Source: Ananas comosus
Lineage: Eukaryota > Streptophyta > Magnoliopsida > Poales > Bromeliaceae
Length of the DNA stretch: 64,000 nucleotides
Direction: 5' to 3'
Assembly: GCF_001540865.1 (NCBI RefSeq)
Contig: NC_033641.1
Span: 2,881,666 to 2,945,665, forward strand
In this document: piece by piece, positions 1-11,856 of the stretch
How the letters are laid out: each line of letters opens with the position of its first letter
Numbering within the stretch: the first letter of the stretch is position 1
Made by a program: the position numbers and the translations under genes
Notes under the pieces: generated by a model
Databases searched by the model: none
Told to the model about the DNA's origin: nothing
What the model saw: only the letters and a program-made list of their open reading frames with translations

Positions 1-326
1 TTTTAAAACTTCGGACTCGAAATCGATCTTTAATCGAATGTCATCAAGGAATCGTCTTTTCGTCAAAGTCTAATCTCTAAAAATCACAATTAAAAAAAAA
101 ATTTTTTTTTAACAAAAATTGAACGAGGTTTAGTAATCAATCTATGTCCGTATGTCGTCAAAACTTTAAAAAAAACAAAATTTCTTTTCAGTACCATCTT
201 CAGTTAAAAACACGTCCCGTTAATATCCTCTTCTTACTACAGTTCGTAACCGTCCCGGACCCGTACAATCATGTTATCAGGTAAAAACCAACCGGGACCC
301 GATCATTAAACCCCTCTCTCTCTCTC

Positions 327-362
<36 letters not shown>

Positions 363-856
363 GGTTCGTGAAATAAGAGAACCTATGAAATTAGGTGAGG
401 TATTTTACTCCGTAAAAAAACTTCCCCACTCATGAGGGAGGAGAGGGAGGTTGGGTGTGGGAAGGGTTGAGTAGTAGTGATGACGGGGAAGGTAGAAGAG
501 GGACGTAACGAAAAGGAGAAAAGGAGGTTTTTAAGTTAGAACGAGTGAGGGTGGGTAACTCGACGTGACGGTGTCAGAGTTAAGTAAAGTAATTGAACAA
601 GTAAAGTTGAAGAGTGAAGAAGTGTAGTCTTCGGGTAAACCCATCATCTCCCCCTTTTTATTTTTTTTCTCTTCTTTTTTTTTTTTTTTGGTGAGGAAAT
701 GAATTTCTCTTAGACTGTGACTAGGACAGGACAAGGAAACCAGAGGAATTGTTTAAAGTTTTGGTTGTTATATCGCATAACACCCTCCTTCCTTTGTTGG
801 GTGGAGAAAAGAAAGGTAGTTTAGTGTGACGAAACACCGCTTAGGTCTTTTGTCTT

Positions 857-905
<49 letters not shown>

Positions 906-1040
906 AGAAGAAACTCCATTTTTGAGTTTAATTTATAAGGGTGAAACGGGGAACTGGGGTAAAACACTTCTCGAGACATCGTCTCCCCTTTCCCCCCACC
1001 TCCTTCGTAACCACTCGACGTACTCCCCGAATGACCTTGT

Positions 1041-1860
1041 TACTCTCTACCCTGAAGTGTCTTTTCGTTCCAAAAAAGACTATTAAAAGAATAATGTCAA
1101 AGAGGTTAAACAACAACATAAAAAGACTTCGACCCGACGAACCCAATAACTGTACCCAGAAACAAAGAGGGGACAAATCGAGAGTACCAGGTTCAGGGAT
1201 CATTCTTTTAACAAGTTGTAATCTTCGTTATTTCGAGTCCTGAAAGTACGTCTACTACGACAACGATCTCCACCCGAAGACTTTATTCGTGAAAGACAAA
1301 GAAGAACACGACCGAGTAGAAGATACTCGAGAAGGATAGAACGATGGAAGGGAGAGATTTTAACTAGTTCAGGACTCACATCATTGAAGAAAAAAGAGGA
1401 TAGTATAAACTTAATGACAAATTTAAAACGAGGTAAAACAAAAAAAGTAAAATTAACGAAGTGTGGTCGATTTATAATGTCTTCGTTTTTTCAAAAAAAA
1501 AATTTTTTTTTTTAAAAGGGGAACAAGTGACAAGTTTAATTATCCGGAAGACACAGTAACGACGTACGATCGGTGTCGGAAAAGGAAGAGAAAAAATACA
1601 GAAATTAAAGAGGAGGAAAAAAAAAAAACCGTCTCAAAAACTTTATACACAAGAAAAAGAGAAAAGTCCTCCCCTACTCCTTACCTCCTCGTCGAAGTGT
1701 CTCTCCCTCCCTCGGTGTCAGTTCTTTTCGTTTTGTCCAAAGTGTCACGGTACAGAGTTCGGAGAGAGTCGAAAAGGAAAGACAACGTAAGAAGAAAATA
1801 GGATTAAGGAGAGTAAACAGCCGAGATAAGCTTAAAAAGGACTTAAATGAAAAGAGCAGG

Positions 1861-1894
<34 letters not shown>

Positions 1895-4459
1895 TCAATC
1901 TAAGAGGTTCTCCTTAGTCCTGGCTCGAGCTGCTCCTTTCTATCTGGAGCTGCGCCGTCTTCGATGTCATTGAAACCTGATATCCATGAAGATTAGTGTT
2001 ATGCTCGTAGGCTTAAATTTAAGCTTGTAAATTTGACTAGTTAAAAGGAGCAGACGCTTAACATTACGAGCAATGGGCGGCGAGAGAAGCTCCCTCATCC
2101 TAGAAACAACGTTGCACCTTACAGCCGCCATTTAGCGGCGGTTCGGTATACTTGGAGCTTCTAACCGAGGTACGAAGCGGAGGACGTCTATAAATACAAA
2201 ACCCCATGAGGGGGGGGGGGAAGAAGTTTACTCAACTTATAGTAACTTTCAAAGTATAGACGTTGACCGGTTAAATAAGGAAAACCGGAGAATCCAAAGT
2301 CCTTTAACAGGGAGATTTACGACCTTTACAAGAACCCTGTCTTCTGTTGCCGGGTCGCTTCTTTACCCACCGAGATTAGTCTTTTTGTGAATTATTAGAA
2401 GGGCCTTGATCGTGATCATTAGCTATGGTTTGGGGGAGGGGATGCTGATGTGGTTAACACCTTTATTTGCTGCTAAAGCTTCCGAGCAATGTCTCCGTCT
2501 TCTCGAGGAGAAAGGAGGTAGCAGTGAGAAAGGTTAGGGAGTTATCAGCATCAAATTCTCACCTCCCTCTATATTACCGCGGAGTTGGTTCCGACCTTTC
2601 CGCAGTATCACACACACTAGCGCAATAAAAGCCATCGTCTAATTCACTAAAACCAGGATTAAAATCTCCCCAACCAAGGAGACTACTACTTTTATAACGA
2701 CCTCTAAGAGGGAGATGTAGGATGATGAGTGGTTAGAGTATGTCGATATCATTACGCAGTAGTTACCTCCTCTCTTCATCTAGTCGAGGTGTTAGTTCCA
2801 TATAATAATAATAAAAAATTCTAGTTAAATGAAACTGGTATCATTTAAAGTACAGAATACTAGGTGGGAGTTACGTAAACGATAATAAAAGTCTAAAAAA
2901 AAAAAAGAAGATTTACACAAATCATGTACGATCGATCGAAAACGGCGTCAGTAAAGACTCATCTTTTAAATACAAGAAAGACTCGTTCAGGTTTTGGATG
3001 GTAATAAATACCGTAATAATCTATGACAGAGCAACGTTCATTCGTCTACCAACCGTATAAAGATTACCACACCCACGCTTCTCTTTATTCCCTACTACAT
3101 TCCTTAGAGTTCCAGAGAACGCAACCCTCTCCCGAGTACCCGATAGAACCTTTGTTCCATTTATAAAGTCCCAAAGGCAATTAAAAAAGAGGCATACAAC
3201 TATACATACAACAAATTAAAATGATTGAAGTGGTCGCTCACAAGACTATCTATAATAGGAAAGAAGAAACTCACTTTTGCATCAAGAATTGTTAAAATAG
3301 TAACTCAAGAATAAACGCTTCTGTTAAGTCTTTAAACAAATTACTAATGTCCCGAGTTAAAGTTAGTCGTACAGCAACGTGGTTTGCTCGAAGACGAAGC
3401 AGACGTCGGTAAACTGCAGACCGGTCTTCCTTCCCCTACTTGAAGCTTCCTTAAGACTGCACTACCTTTAGGACTCTTTCTGAGCCAAGGGAAGTTAAGT
3501 ACCCGATACACTTCTCTTCAGAGGACCTTGCCAGGAACTCGTGCTCATCCTTAGAAAGCGAGTCGAATTCAGCTAATAAAGAAGTTACTACCGTAACTAA
3601 TCAACCAGTTTGAAAACTAAATAACATCAGCTTAGTATACCAAACCACTAAACTTGATGGCCTATCGAGAGAGCATAGCTAGACGGTTCCGAGACCAGCT
3701 CTACGCGTTAACCTTTCGGAACAACCTTTTTCTAGTCCATCAACTCGACAGGAAAATAACTTTTGATAAGACATTGTATATAAAAGTTTCACAACTTTGT
3801 AAAGTCCACCATATACATTATGAAGATGAAAGAGAAGGAACTGAAAAAAAGAAGATAGATCTTTTTACTCTGTCAAAACCGTCATTTGAAGAACACCGGT
3901 CATTCGACTGTCAACTGTCAAAAGGAGTACATTAAAAAAAAAAAGAAGGAAGACACCCAGATTTGGAAAGTAAAAAGTTTGTTCGTCGATTCCTATCTCG
4001 TTTCCACGCCGGCACAGAAGCACCCGACCTTACTTCCTTTTTATATAAAGGGAGGGTGTATATTTATAAGTTTGTTAAGTCTGTCTATGCGGCCCCTACT
4101 GTACTTATATTTTCTTTTCGCAGCTTGAGGACGAACCAACTTTGAAGTTTGAATTAGGTACAATTAAATAACAGCAAAGTCTAAGGTCAAATAGATTTAA
4201 ACATTCAGCTACCCCAAGAAAAAAACCGAACGCATCCACACTAGCGTAAAATACCATACCTTCCCCGGAGTTAGTTGAGAGAATGCAAGCACCTCTCAGT
4301 TCCAAAAGACTAGTATCTGGTCAAACATCGTAAAAATGTAGTCTCCAACTTAGCTAGTTGGTATCGGCTTATGTCTTGTACTCGATGAGATCGAGTGTTC
4401 ACCTATAACTTCTTGAAAAAGGTATGGGTGTTCCCATATGTCTCGAATTAAAGAAAACT
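1041..4459. CDS. Inositol polyphosphate 5-phosphatase (mirror-written, 11 exons)
   Basis: Read as complement with rising coordinates (M-). Exons: 1041-1070, 1180-1270, 1669-1737, 1897-1984, 2100-2204, 2295-2798, 3022-3157, 3352-3545, 3629-3737, 3988-4136, 4237-4459; total 1,698 nt, 565 aa, all introns GT-AG. It starts MRDGTSQKSK then LSWSKSLVRKLFNI, the N-terminus of plant At5PTase1/2-type enzymes. The phosphatase domain starts at IFVATWNVGGKSPP and carries ADIYVLGFQEIVPLNAG, the catalytic FGDLNYRIALSYRS, PAWCDRILWYGRG and SDHRPVCSIF. It ends GYTELNFF. A serine-rich insert lies in exon 6, as is usual in plant homologues. These enzymes remove the 5-phosphate from Ins(1,4,5)P3 and related (phospho)inositides in cytosol or at membranes and damp Ca2+ and ABA signalling. 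Known members usually have WLGDLNYR; Phe replaces Leu here. The paralogue number cannot be fixed. Confidence 0.93.
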
Positions 4460-7400
4460 TTACGAGGCGTATCTGCAGGCCAAAGAAGTTTTGTTAACTA
4501 CTTTGAAACGTCAAAAAGTGAAGTAGTATGTCTCCATATCAGTTAAGTGAAAGACGTTATTAAAGTATTATTGGACGTCGTTTAAAGGGTATAACAGAAA
4601 CTAGAGATCTTGTAACGTTTCGTTTTCCGATTTACTTAGTCGTTGAATAAAACATACGCCACTCGCTACACGCGTCCAAGAATAGCTCGTACGTTAAATA
4701 ACATTCACACCATATTGTATACCCTCGCTTTTCGGCCAAGCTTGTTGAAGAGAAGAAAGTCTACCGTCGACTGAAGGATGGTTAGCCGACACAACTACTT
4801 AGACCTTCCTCTCGAAGTTCAGAAAACGAACAATTGGATGAAAGTGGCCTTCTTTTTCCACCTCCTACCTAGTGATGATAAACTAGATTAAACCCAAAAG
4901 AGACACAACGACGAAATGGACGTGTCCGTTCAGTTACCAAAAAAAAAAAAAAAAGAGAAAAGTTTTACCTGAGTACAAAAATAAAGTTGGTATTTTGACA
5001 AGAAAACAGCCATGGGAGAAACATGTAAATTGCAGGCAATAAAAGCAGTAGATCGTCTCAAACTTCTTCTTCTTCTTATCGGGTAGGGAAAGCCGGTCGT
5101 TAATATATTCCAACGAAAGTAAAAGAAAAAAAAGAAAGAAAGGAGATCAAATATTACGACTAAATGCATTTCCTCTCGAGATTGAGAAAGCTACCGTAGA
5201 AACGTCCAGTAAAATATGAGCTGTTTTAATCAAACGTCTTATGAGGTCACTTTCTCGCTTAAGTGTAAAACAGTGATTGATGTAATAAGGTCCGAACAAA
5301 ATTGATCACATTTCGTAGTCTCTAAATTGTTTGTGCTTCGCTGTGCATAGTCGCTGAACTGATATTCAAAACCGTTGAGAAGTTAACCTTGTTCTAGAGG
5401 ACCCTCTACGAACGTTTGTTTAGCAGTCTATGGGGTCGACCTATAAGAAATATGCTAAGAAACAAGTCTAACAACCCTTAAAACATAAAACACCACCTTT
5501 TTTTCTAGGTGGTCATTTCACATATCAACGAAAGTTAAAGATATTCAAAACTTTAAAACTAACTTCCGGGTGTAACTATAAGTAGGTAACTCCATCTTAT
5601 TCATATCCGATTATTATACAACAAGATCCCGCACATATCGATAAGTTGAGCTTTTCTTTACGAGATGATAAATGAGACGTCTATGGTTACTACAAGGTCC
5701 TGTGAACAACAAACCTAGACCAAAAATGATGAACTTCAACTCCTTGTGTAGATAAAGGAATAGACCTCAATGTTATCCACGGTATATAACCACTTGATAT
5801 AATGACACTTACAAAAATGACCACGACACATTACAAAAAAGATTTGTTTTCCACTTATACAGGAACCATCTACAAGTAACACTTCTTTGACGACGAAGTC
5901 AATGAAACTGGTTGGTTTAATGAGGGGAGTTTTACCCGTATTTTCTAAGTATATACAATATGGCCAACTCCTATCATGGCATTAAGGTGAACAAACGTTA
6001 GTTTCCTACCTACTACTCTTAGAGTTATTAGGTTTATCCTGAACCTCCTCTTAAACTGGCTGAACTTCCACGTGGAGTTACGTAGAAACCTGGAAATTCT
6101 CTTTGTTTCTTTTTCTTTTCTTTTCTTTTTTCCCCTCTCTTACTAAACTGGGGGACTACTCTTCCCTAAGAATTCTCTCCGTATTATCCTCAGGGAAGTA
6201 TCAGGTATTAAGGTAAGTACCGTTCTTCGACACTCGGTTTTCACCGTACCACTTGATTCTTAGACCAGAGTGTAGTTGGTGTCCTTGGCTCTGGCGATTA
6301 CTACTCCTACATCTCTTAGAGCTCTAGTTGTAACGTGCGAACAAGCAGAAGCGTTTAAACTTCCTCGAAAAGATAAGATTCTTCGTGATAGTTTGGATTT
6401 GTCTAAGGTTAAACTTCAAAATTAATGAAGACGACATCAATCTTCAATGACCACTTGAAACACTTTTTTTTACGAGTACGAAGAGGCTCGTTATAGATGG
6501 GTTTGTTATAACAACATCTTCGGGGAAACCTTTGTTCGTACGAAATATGTTAGACCAGAAGAAGAAAGAAAAAAAAAAAAGCTCCGGACCGACGGAATGA
6601 AACATGGGATCAAGTTGAAAAATAACTTACTTCGTCATCGTTATCGTTCGATGAGAAAAGAGTTTTTTTTTTTTTTTCTTTTTCTTTTCTTCTTCGAGAA
6701 AACTGACGTTAATTACTTAACGATACTCCTACCATTTCTCACAGACAAGAAAATGAACTGTAAGTGTATCTAATTATATAAGACAAGTATATAAGAGTCG
6801 ACATGGAGTTTAAGAACCCAAGTTTTATTTGAGAATAGAAGAAATTATTTACTAATAATCCCAACCTTACCAGAGTTTTGAGTTAGGAGTACTTTGGTCT
6901 AATATGTGTTGCCGGGTCAAAAGGAACAAAATCCTTTTTTTTTTTTCCCGAGCTACGGTAAATGGTTCGGTCAATCTAAAAGTACAACCTATGATCACAT
7001 CACTGGGCGCGCTACGCCGCCCATCTATATAATATTAGTAAATTTTAAATAAGATATTCAATAAAACATCTCTCATCTTGTGTAAATGAAATTTTTACAA
7101 TCATTATAAGTATTACGTTTAAGTATATTTTACAATAAATACTGTTAGTATAATTTTGTTTTTCTTGTTAACGTGTTTTCTCCCGGTCTATTTTATAGCT
7201 TTCAATTCTATACATCATAGGCTTTGTTTGGTATCTTAACTTCTGTTGTCGTTTAATATAATCTACCATTTTATTTAATCCTGATATTTTTGAAATACTC
7301 TTCGATATAAAAAGATATACCCTATGTATCGTTTTCGGTTATTCCGACAAAACTGTGATTCGACTCGTTTTTAATTACGAAGGTACGAACGTTTTTATCT

Positions 7401-8370
7401 CATATCGTTCGCGTTACTCTAAGGACGTTTTTTGAACTTAAACATCTTCGAAATTGTCAACTGGTTTCGTTTCTAATCCATTAAACTTGGTAAGACAGAG
7501 TATGAAACATTATTTTCTAGCAACGGCGTTTCAACCGGGTCCACACGACGTTTACTGCTACATAAAATACTTCACCTGACAGGATGCACCGCTCCCAACG
7601 CAGTTTATCCTTCTGTTTTAATGTGCTTTCTCTGGAGTGGTAGGATTTGACTCGTGATTTAATAGTTTGTTTTAATTTGGATTTTATAACTGCGTTTAAT
7701 CCAAATTAAAATCACTTTTAACCCCTAAACTCTCAGTAAGCTACCTTAACTCGCTAAACTTCCTCTTCCTACGGGTAACGACCCCGTTTTTCCGGTTCGA
7801 AGCGTCGTCTCGAACGGCACCGTTTTAACAGGTATCTTTATTGACCCTCGTTCTTCACCGTCCTTCTCGTACATTCTTTAGAGTTCACATTGTGTGTACG
7901 TGATTAAAAATTCTTTAATCTTATGCTTTTTCCGTTTAGAATTTTTCATAGTTTTGTAGTCTTTTATCATTCGTTCGAAACATGATAGATAATAATAAGT
8001 TTGATACTCGTTCACCGCCTCTTTTTTTAAGATTGAGTATTTTTTCCTTTCTTTTCTTCTAACGTTTTATGATAACTATTTTTCGAAACTTTCGTTTCTA
8101 TCCATTACTTGTCTTTGTATACAATTTATTATCTTTCATCTATCTACGTCTGTTGTAATCATTCGTTTTTAATATTTTTTATGAACATAGTTTATATATT
8201 CTTATTGTTATTGTTATTATTATTATTATCGGAAAAGTATCTTCCTCTTGCAATAAGTGACCATTCGCTGTCATTCGTGTTAGGGATGATTTCGTTTTGC
8301 ATTAAACTAACTAACAAATTCGTTGCTTTAACGCAAGTCCATCGGTTCCTCGTATTTTAAAAAATTTTTT
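4460..8370. other. Mirror-written intergenic DNA
   Basis: This mostly AT-rich stretch downstream of the 5-phosphatase holds its 3' UTR and intergenic sequence. Short open stretches (for example M- 5,858-5,980 and M- 7,742-7,890, about 40-50 codons) look coding-like in composition but have no recognisable domain and no clear splice context. Homopolymer A/T runs lie at 4,939-4,954 and 6,663-6,679. No gene can be supported. Confidence 0.4.
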
Positions 8371-8928
8371 AATGCACGAGTCTTTTATCAAGCTGACATT
8401 TATAGACTAATTTGGTCTGTTACTATTCTATTATAGAGTAAACATGTTTAATTTGTCCTCCCTTCCAGAATGGGAAGACGATTTAACCTATTCACTTAAA
8501 TCTACAAGGAGTAATTCACTTTACCCGTTTCCTCCGTAGGTTGTGTATTAGGGTCCTCAGACTGAGTAAGACGTAATGTGTCAACGGTATAAGTAGTTTA
8601 GTGATGAGCGGGAACGCGCGTGTAAAGGTCCGTGTTTATAAAACGGTTGATTGTCTAACCCTTCTATACTGACCATCGTGTATGGATAAGTTTTAACAAC
8701 GCTACAACAATGAACACGCTTCTTTTCCTAGGTATAAGAGGACATAGACGTCATTGTCGTCACATTTTAAAGTACCTTTCGTTGTTTATCTAGACTCTCT
8801 TTCTATAAGTAATAGAAAAACTGACATCTCTCACTAAAAGAGTTATGTGTGGAACTTGTTAAGTTCTAAACTACACTAGACCTATTCTTCAACAAGCAAA
8901 AGTAGTTCTTCCACGGTACAGCGTGACA
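8371..8928. CDS. Last exons of an unidentified plant gene (mirror-written)
   Basis: Read with falling coordinates (M+). Three consecutive GT-AG exons and a terminal exon keep one frame: 8928-8852 (SATWHLLDENEQLLIQ then ITSNLELFK), 8746-8685 (IQENMDPFLRTSNN then IATILNR), 8569-8473 (MSQTPGIMCWMPPLPIS then LNEEHLNSL), and a short last exon 8394-8371 ending YFLST and TAA. The phases agree at every junction and the composition is protein-like. A possible upstream exon at about 9,399-9,370 (KFAKLLK before a GT donor) does not join in phase, so the 5' part is unresolved. I do not recognise the family; the helical, charged C-terminus suggests a soluble protein. Partial model. Confidence 0.5.
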
Positions 8929-9613
8929 GATTTTGTCCTTGACAAATACCTTCGTGTTTTTTAGCAGATTGACTATAATTAATCAATGTGTTTTGATGTA
9001 TCAAATCATGTATAGACAATCTTTCGTAATATAACATTATAATCGTATCGAGTTATGTTTAATTCGAATTTTCTACATTAACATCCCATATTCTTGGTGA
9101 AGTGAAATCTCCCCTGACTTTACGAGTATACCAGTGGTTTTATATTCTAATTTATGATAGCATAGGAGAGTAGTTTGATTAATAATAGTATAGGTTCAAA
9201 GTCAAAACCACTTCGTAATCGGCCTCATGGGTTTATTTTCATTTTTTTGTCTTTGATATTGTGATACTTAATAGGTTCAAACTATAAATTTCCCTTTCAG
9301 TAGTATCTTCTCCAAGATTGCCTCCTTAACTTCGTAATTTTTTTTTTCTTTGTGGTTGTAGAGAAAATTATCTCGTCCTATTTTGAAATGGAATTCGTTG
9401 AACCGTTTGAAATTACATCTAAAAACCGTAAGATTAAAACAGACTGAAACAAAACTAAAATAGTATTGGACTAAGACGGCAGCAGATCCAACATCCTTCT
9501 AAGTTCTTAACACTAGGGACTGATTGTCTAAAATTTTTAAATTTAATTGTATTGATGGTCATTCTAGATGTTAGGTTTTATTTAATGTTTATATCGTAAC
9601 GAGTGTGCTTCGC

Positions 9614-9861
9614 AGGACGATAGCGGAACCGTAAAGCAGCTTGTCCCACGCTCGCGATCCCTCTCCTATAGTAAATTCAGGGTTGTATGTGTTTTATTTA
9701 CTTTTTACACGTAGTATATACGAAGAAAGAGATTTTCGTGTGTAAGCCGTAAAGCAGGTTGTCCCGCGTTCACGATCCCTCTCCAATAATAAATTTAGTG
9801 TTGTATGTGTCTTATTCACCCTTTACACGTAGTATATACGAAGAAAGAGATTTTCGTGTCT
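9614..9861. repeat. Tandem duplication of about 130 bp (mirror-written)
   Basis: Two adjacent copies, starting near 9,628 and 9,747, share blocks such as gtaaagcag-ttgtccc-cg, ctctcc and acacgtagtatatacgaag followed by aaagagattttcgtgt. In M+ each copy carries a segment reading roughly ARTLFDEMP, a phrase typical of PPR proteins, but stops follow at once. It is most likely a repeat or gene scrap next to the GC-rich region; no gene can be supported. Confidence 0.6.
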
Positions 9862-9886
9862 AGATTTATGGACTGAACTTCATTGT

Positions 9887-10330
9887 TTATGAATAAACAT
9901 CTTGAGGCGAATAATCCGGCGCCCCCGAACGCTCGAGGAGGCTCGCTCTAGTCCTTCTCCAGCCTCTCTGTATTCTCTGCCCTAGCCCCTCTCTCTCTAG
10001 ACGTCCTCGACGTCTAGATCTTCCCCCGCCGCGCGCTCCCCGCGCTCGCCCGCGGCCCGCGCCCAGCGTGCGTGTACCGTCGCACCCGTCCGGGCGGGCG
10101 TGGCGCCTAGACGTCCTGGAGGCGCGGGACGCCCCGCTGTCCCGTTCCTCCGTCCCTATCGCGAGCACGGGCGACGACGGCGGGCGGGCGACGCGAGCGG
10201 GTGCAACCTTTTTTTTTTTATCACCCGAGTGCTATATATGAGAATATGACATTTTTAATTGTTTTAGCGGGTGTTTAAATTGGAAAGTTTAGGGTATAAG
10301 CCTATTTTAGTAGTTTATTAAGCGTTTGTT
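9887..10330. other. GC-rich stretch upstream of the RPL4 copy
   Basis: About 300 bases of very GC-rich sequence (9,960-10,205) end at a poly-T run at 10,210. It contains the direct repeat tctagacgtcctcgacgtct. In all four readings it gives low-complexity Arg/Ala/Gly/Pro translations. It probably belongs to the transposon-like or promoter sequence flanking the RPL4 copy. No function is assigned. Confidence 0.35.
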
Positions 10331-10494
10331 TTTATAGCCTCCTTAATCCTCGGGCATCTAGAGTCGTGTCGATTGCCGCACCTCGTTAAGCATGGAGCAG
10401 GAGTAAGAAGACGTGAGGGCACTGAAGCTCGCGGAGCTGTAGCTTGGTTAGCTAGGCTCCCGAACAGGACTACTCGAAGACTAGGCGAATAGGC

Positions 10495-11155
10495 TACAGC
10501 TAGAGCCGCCGTAGAGGAAGGGAGAGGAACAGCAGCAGCAGCAGCAACGCCACCGCGAGGAGGCGGAGGGAGAAGGAGGAGCGGAGAGGCGAGGCGTGGG
10601 TTGCGTTTAGGAGATACTGGGGGACGTTCCCTCGGCGCGAGGCACAGCAGGCGAGCCTCGAGCGTTGGGAGGGCAACGAGAGAAAGAGCTCTCTCTTCCA
10701 CCCGCTCCGTCGCGAGCTCGACGCCAGCCGCGGAGGGCTGTGGCGGGCGCGACAGCAGGTGGCCCGGGAGCAGTGGTTGGCGCTCTTGTCCGCCGCGGCG
10801 TGCTGGAGATGGGACTGGGCGTGGCTCCACGCGCCGCCGCCATCCTTCGGGATCGGGGTTTTCTTCTACCCCGCTCGGGCGGAGCCGAGGGTCGCGTGGG
10901 GCGAGGCCGGGGCCGCCGCCGTAGCAGAAGCCGGGGTTCGGGGCGCTGACCAGGCAGTTCTAGTCGGCATTCCTCTTCGCGGAGCGTTAGAGGTGGCGGG
11001 AGCGGTCGCGGCGGCGGCTGCGGGAGCAGCACCTCCTAAAGTTCCTGGTCAAGCGGCCGTCAGGGTTCTGGTTCCTGAAGCAGCGTCGATACGCGGCTAC
11101 CCCCGAGCTGGGGTTCGTCTTCCTGCCTCCTCCCTAGCTTCTCCTCCGCCCCATC
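10495..11155. pseudogene. RPL4: Chloroplast 50S ribosomal protein L4 copy, intronless and disrupted (mirror-written)
   Basis: Read as complement with rising coordinates (M-). ATG at 10,495 starts a Ser-rich plastid transit peptide (MSISAASPSLSLSSSS). The uL4 body follows: ELATLPLLSF, APPDTARAVVHRALVTN, STLTRTEVRGGGRKP, RARLGSQRTPLRP, IVFGPKPRDWSVKISRKEK, LAISTALASAAADAL, KTKDFVAAMRRWGLDPK. There are three defects. A TAG (10,852-10,854) replaces the Tyr expected after RKP. One extra C near 10,907-10,912 shifts the frame after RTPLRP. Homology stops after GLDPK (11,116), so roughly the last 60 residues are missing; a short tail runs to TAG at 11,153. L4 binds 23S rRNA in the plastid large subunit. 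The lack of introns and the GC-rich tandem repeat just after the break suggest a retrocopy or transposon-captured fragment, but sequencing error could explain the stop and shift. Confidence 0.88.
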
Positions 11156-11280
11156 TCTAGCTTCGCCGTCATCCGCCCCTCGCTAGCTTCGCCGCCCTCA
11201 TCCCCTCCCTGGCTTCGCCGCCCCTCACCCCTTCCCTAGCTTCTCCGCCCATCACCCTCTCCCTAGCTTCCCGCTTCCCT
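11130..11280. repeat. GC-rich degenerate tandem repeat
   Basis: A degenerate unit of roughly 30-40 bp built around cctagcttcgccgcc-ctcaccccttccct is repeated about four times immediately after the point where RPL4 homology ends. It marks the truncation border of the captured or retroposed copy. Confidence 0.6.
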
Positions 11281-11856
11281 TTTAATTTACCTTTACCCTT
11301 CGTCTCATCCTTTTCTATAAACAAACCCCTACTTAATTAATCATTTCACAGAATCCTACTGTCTATCCCGGGTGTTTCCAATTAATTCGATTATGACAGT
11401 ACACCTGTTTTATTGTGCCTGAAAGTAATCCCAATATCTATAATGTATAGTTTCCAATATGTCGTATTATAAGTATTTATTTTGCACGTGTCTCTTTTTC
11501 TTTTTGTTTTTATATCGAGAATGATTCGATAACATAAGAGTAGTTCTATAGATCAAATGTGCACTACATTCCTAGATTTAGGGTCAATCATGAAGTTTAA
11601 AGTTTTGCGTTGATATAGACCTATTATGTAAGTATTAATTCCTATGTATTAGAAAGCAGAGTCTTATATGTTTTGGGTCTGGACTTAAAGAATTTTAAGT
11701 CTATGTTTTTAGACCTTATATGTCCCTTGGTGAAAGTGGGGGTCTACGTATGTAATCTGGTGTTCAAGGTCCCTTCTGGGACTAAGAAGTATGGTAGTTT
11801 TTGGGCTCAAACATAAAAAGGGTTAGAAGTTATAAATTTCCTATCAGTTATACGAA

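Noticed and set aside
10601..11160. Long Arg/Ala/Pro-rich ORFs on both printed strands
   Set aside because: They are shadows of the mirror-written RPL4 copy.
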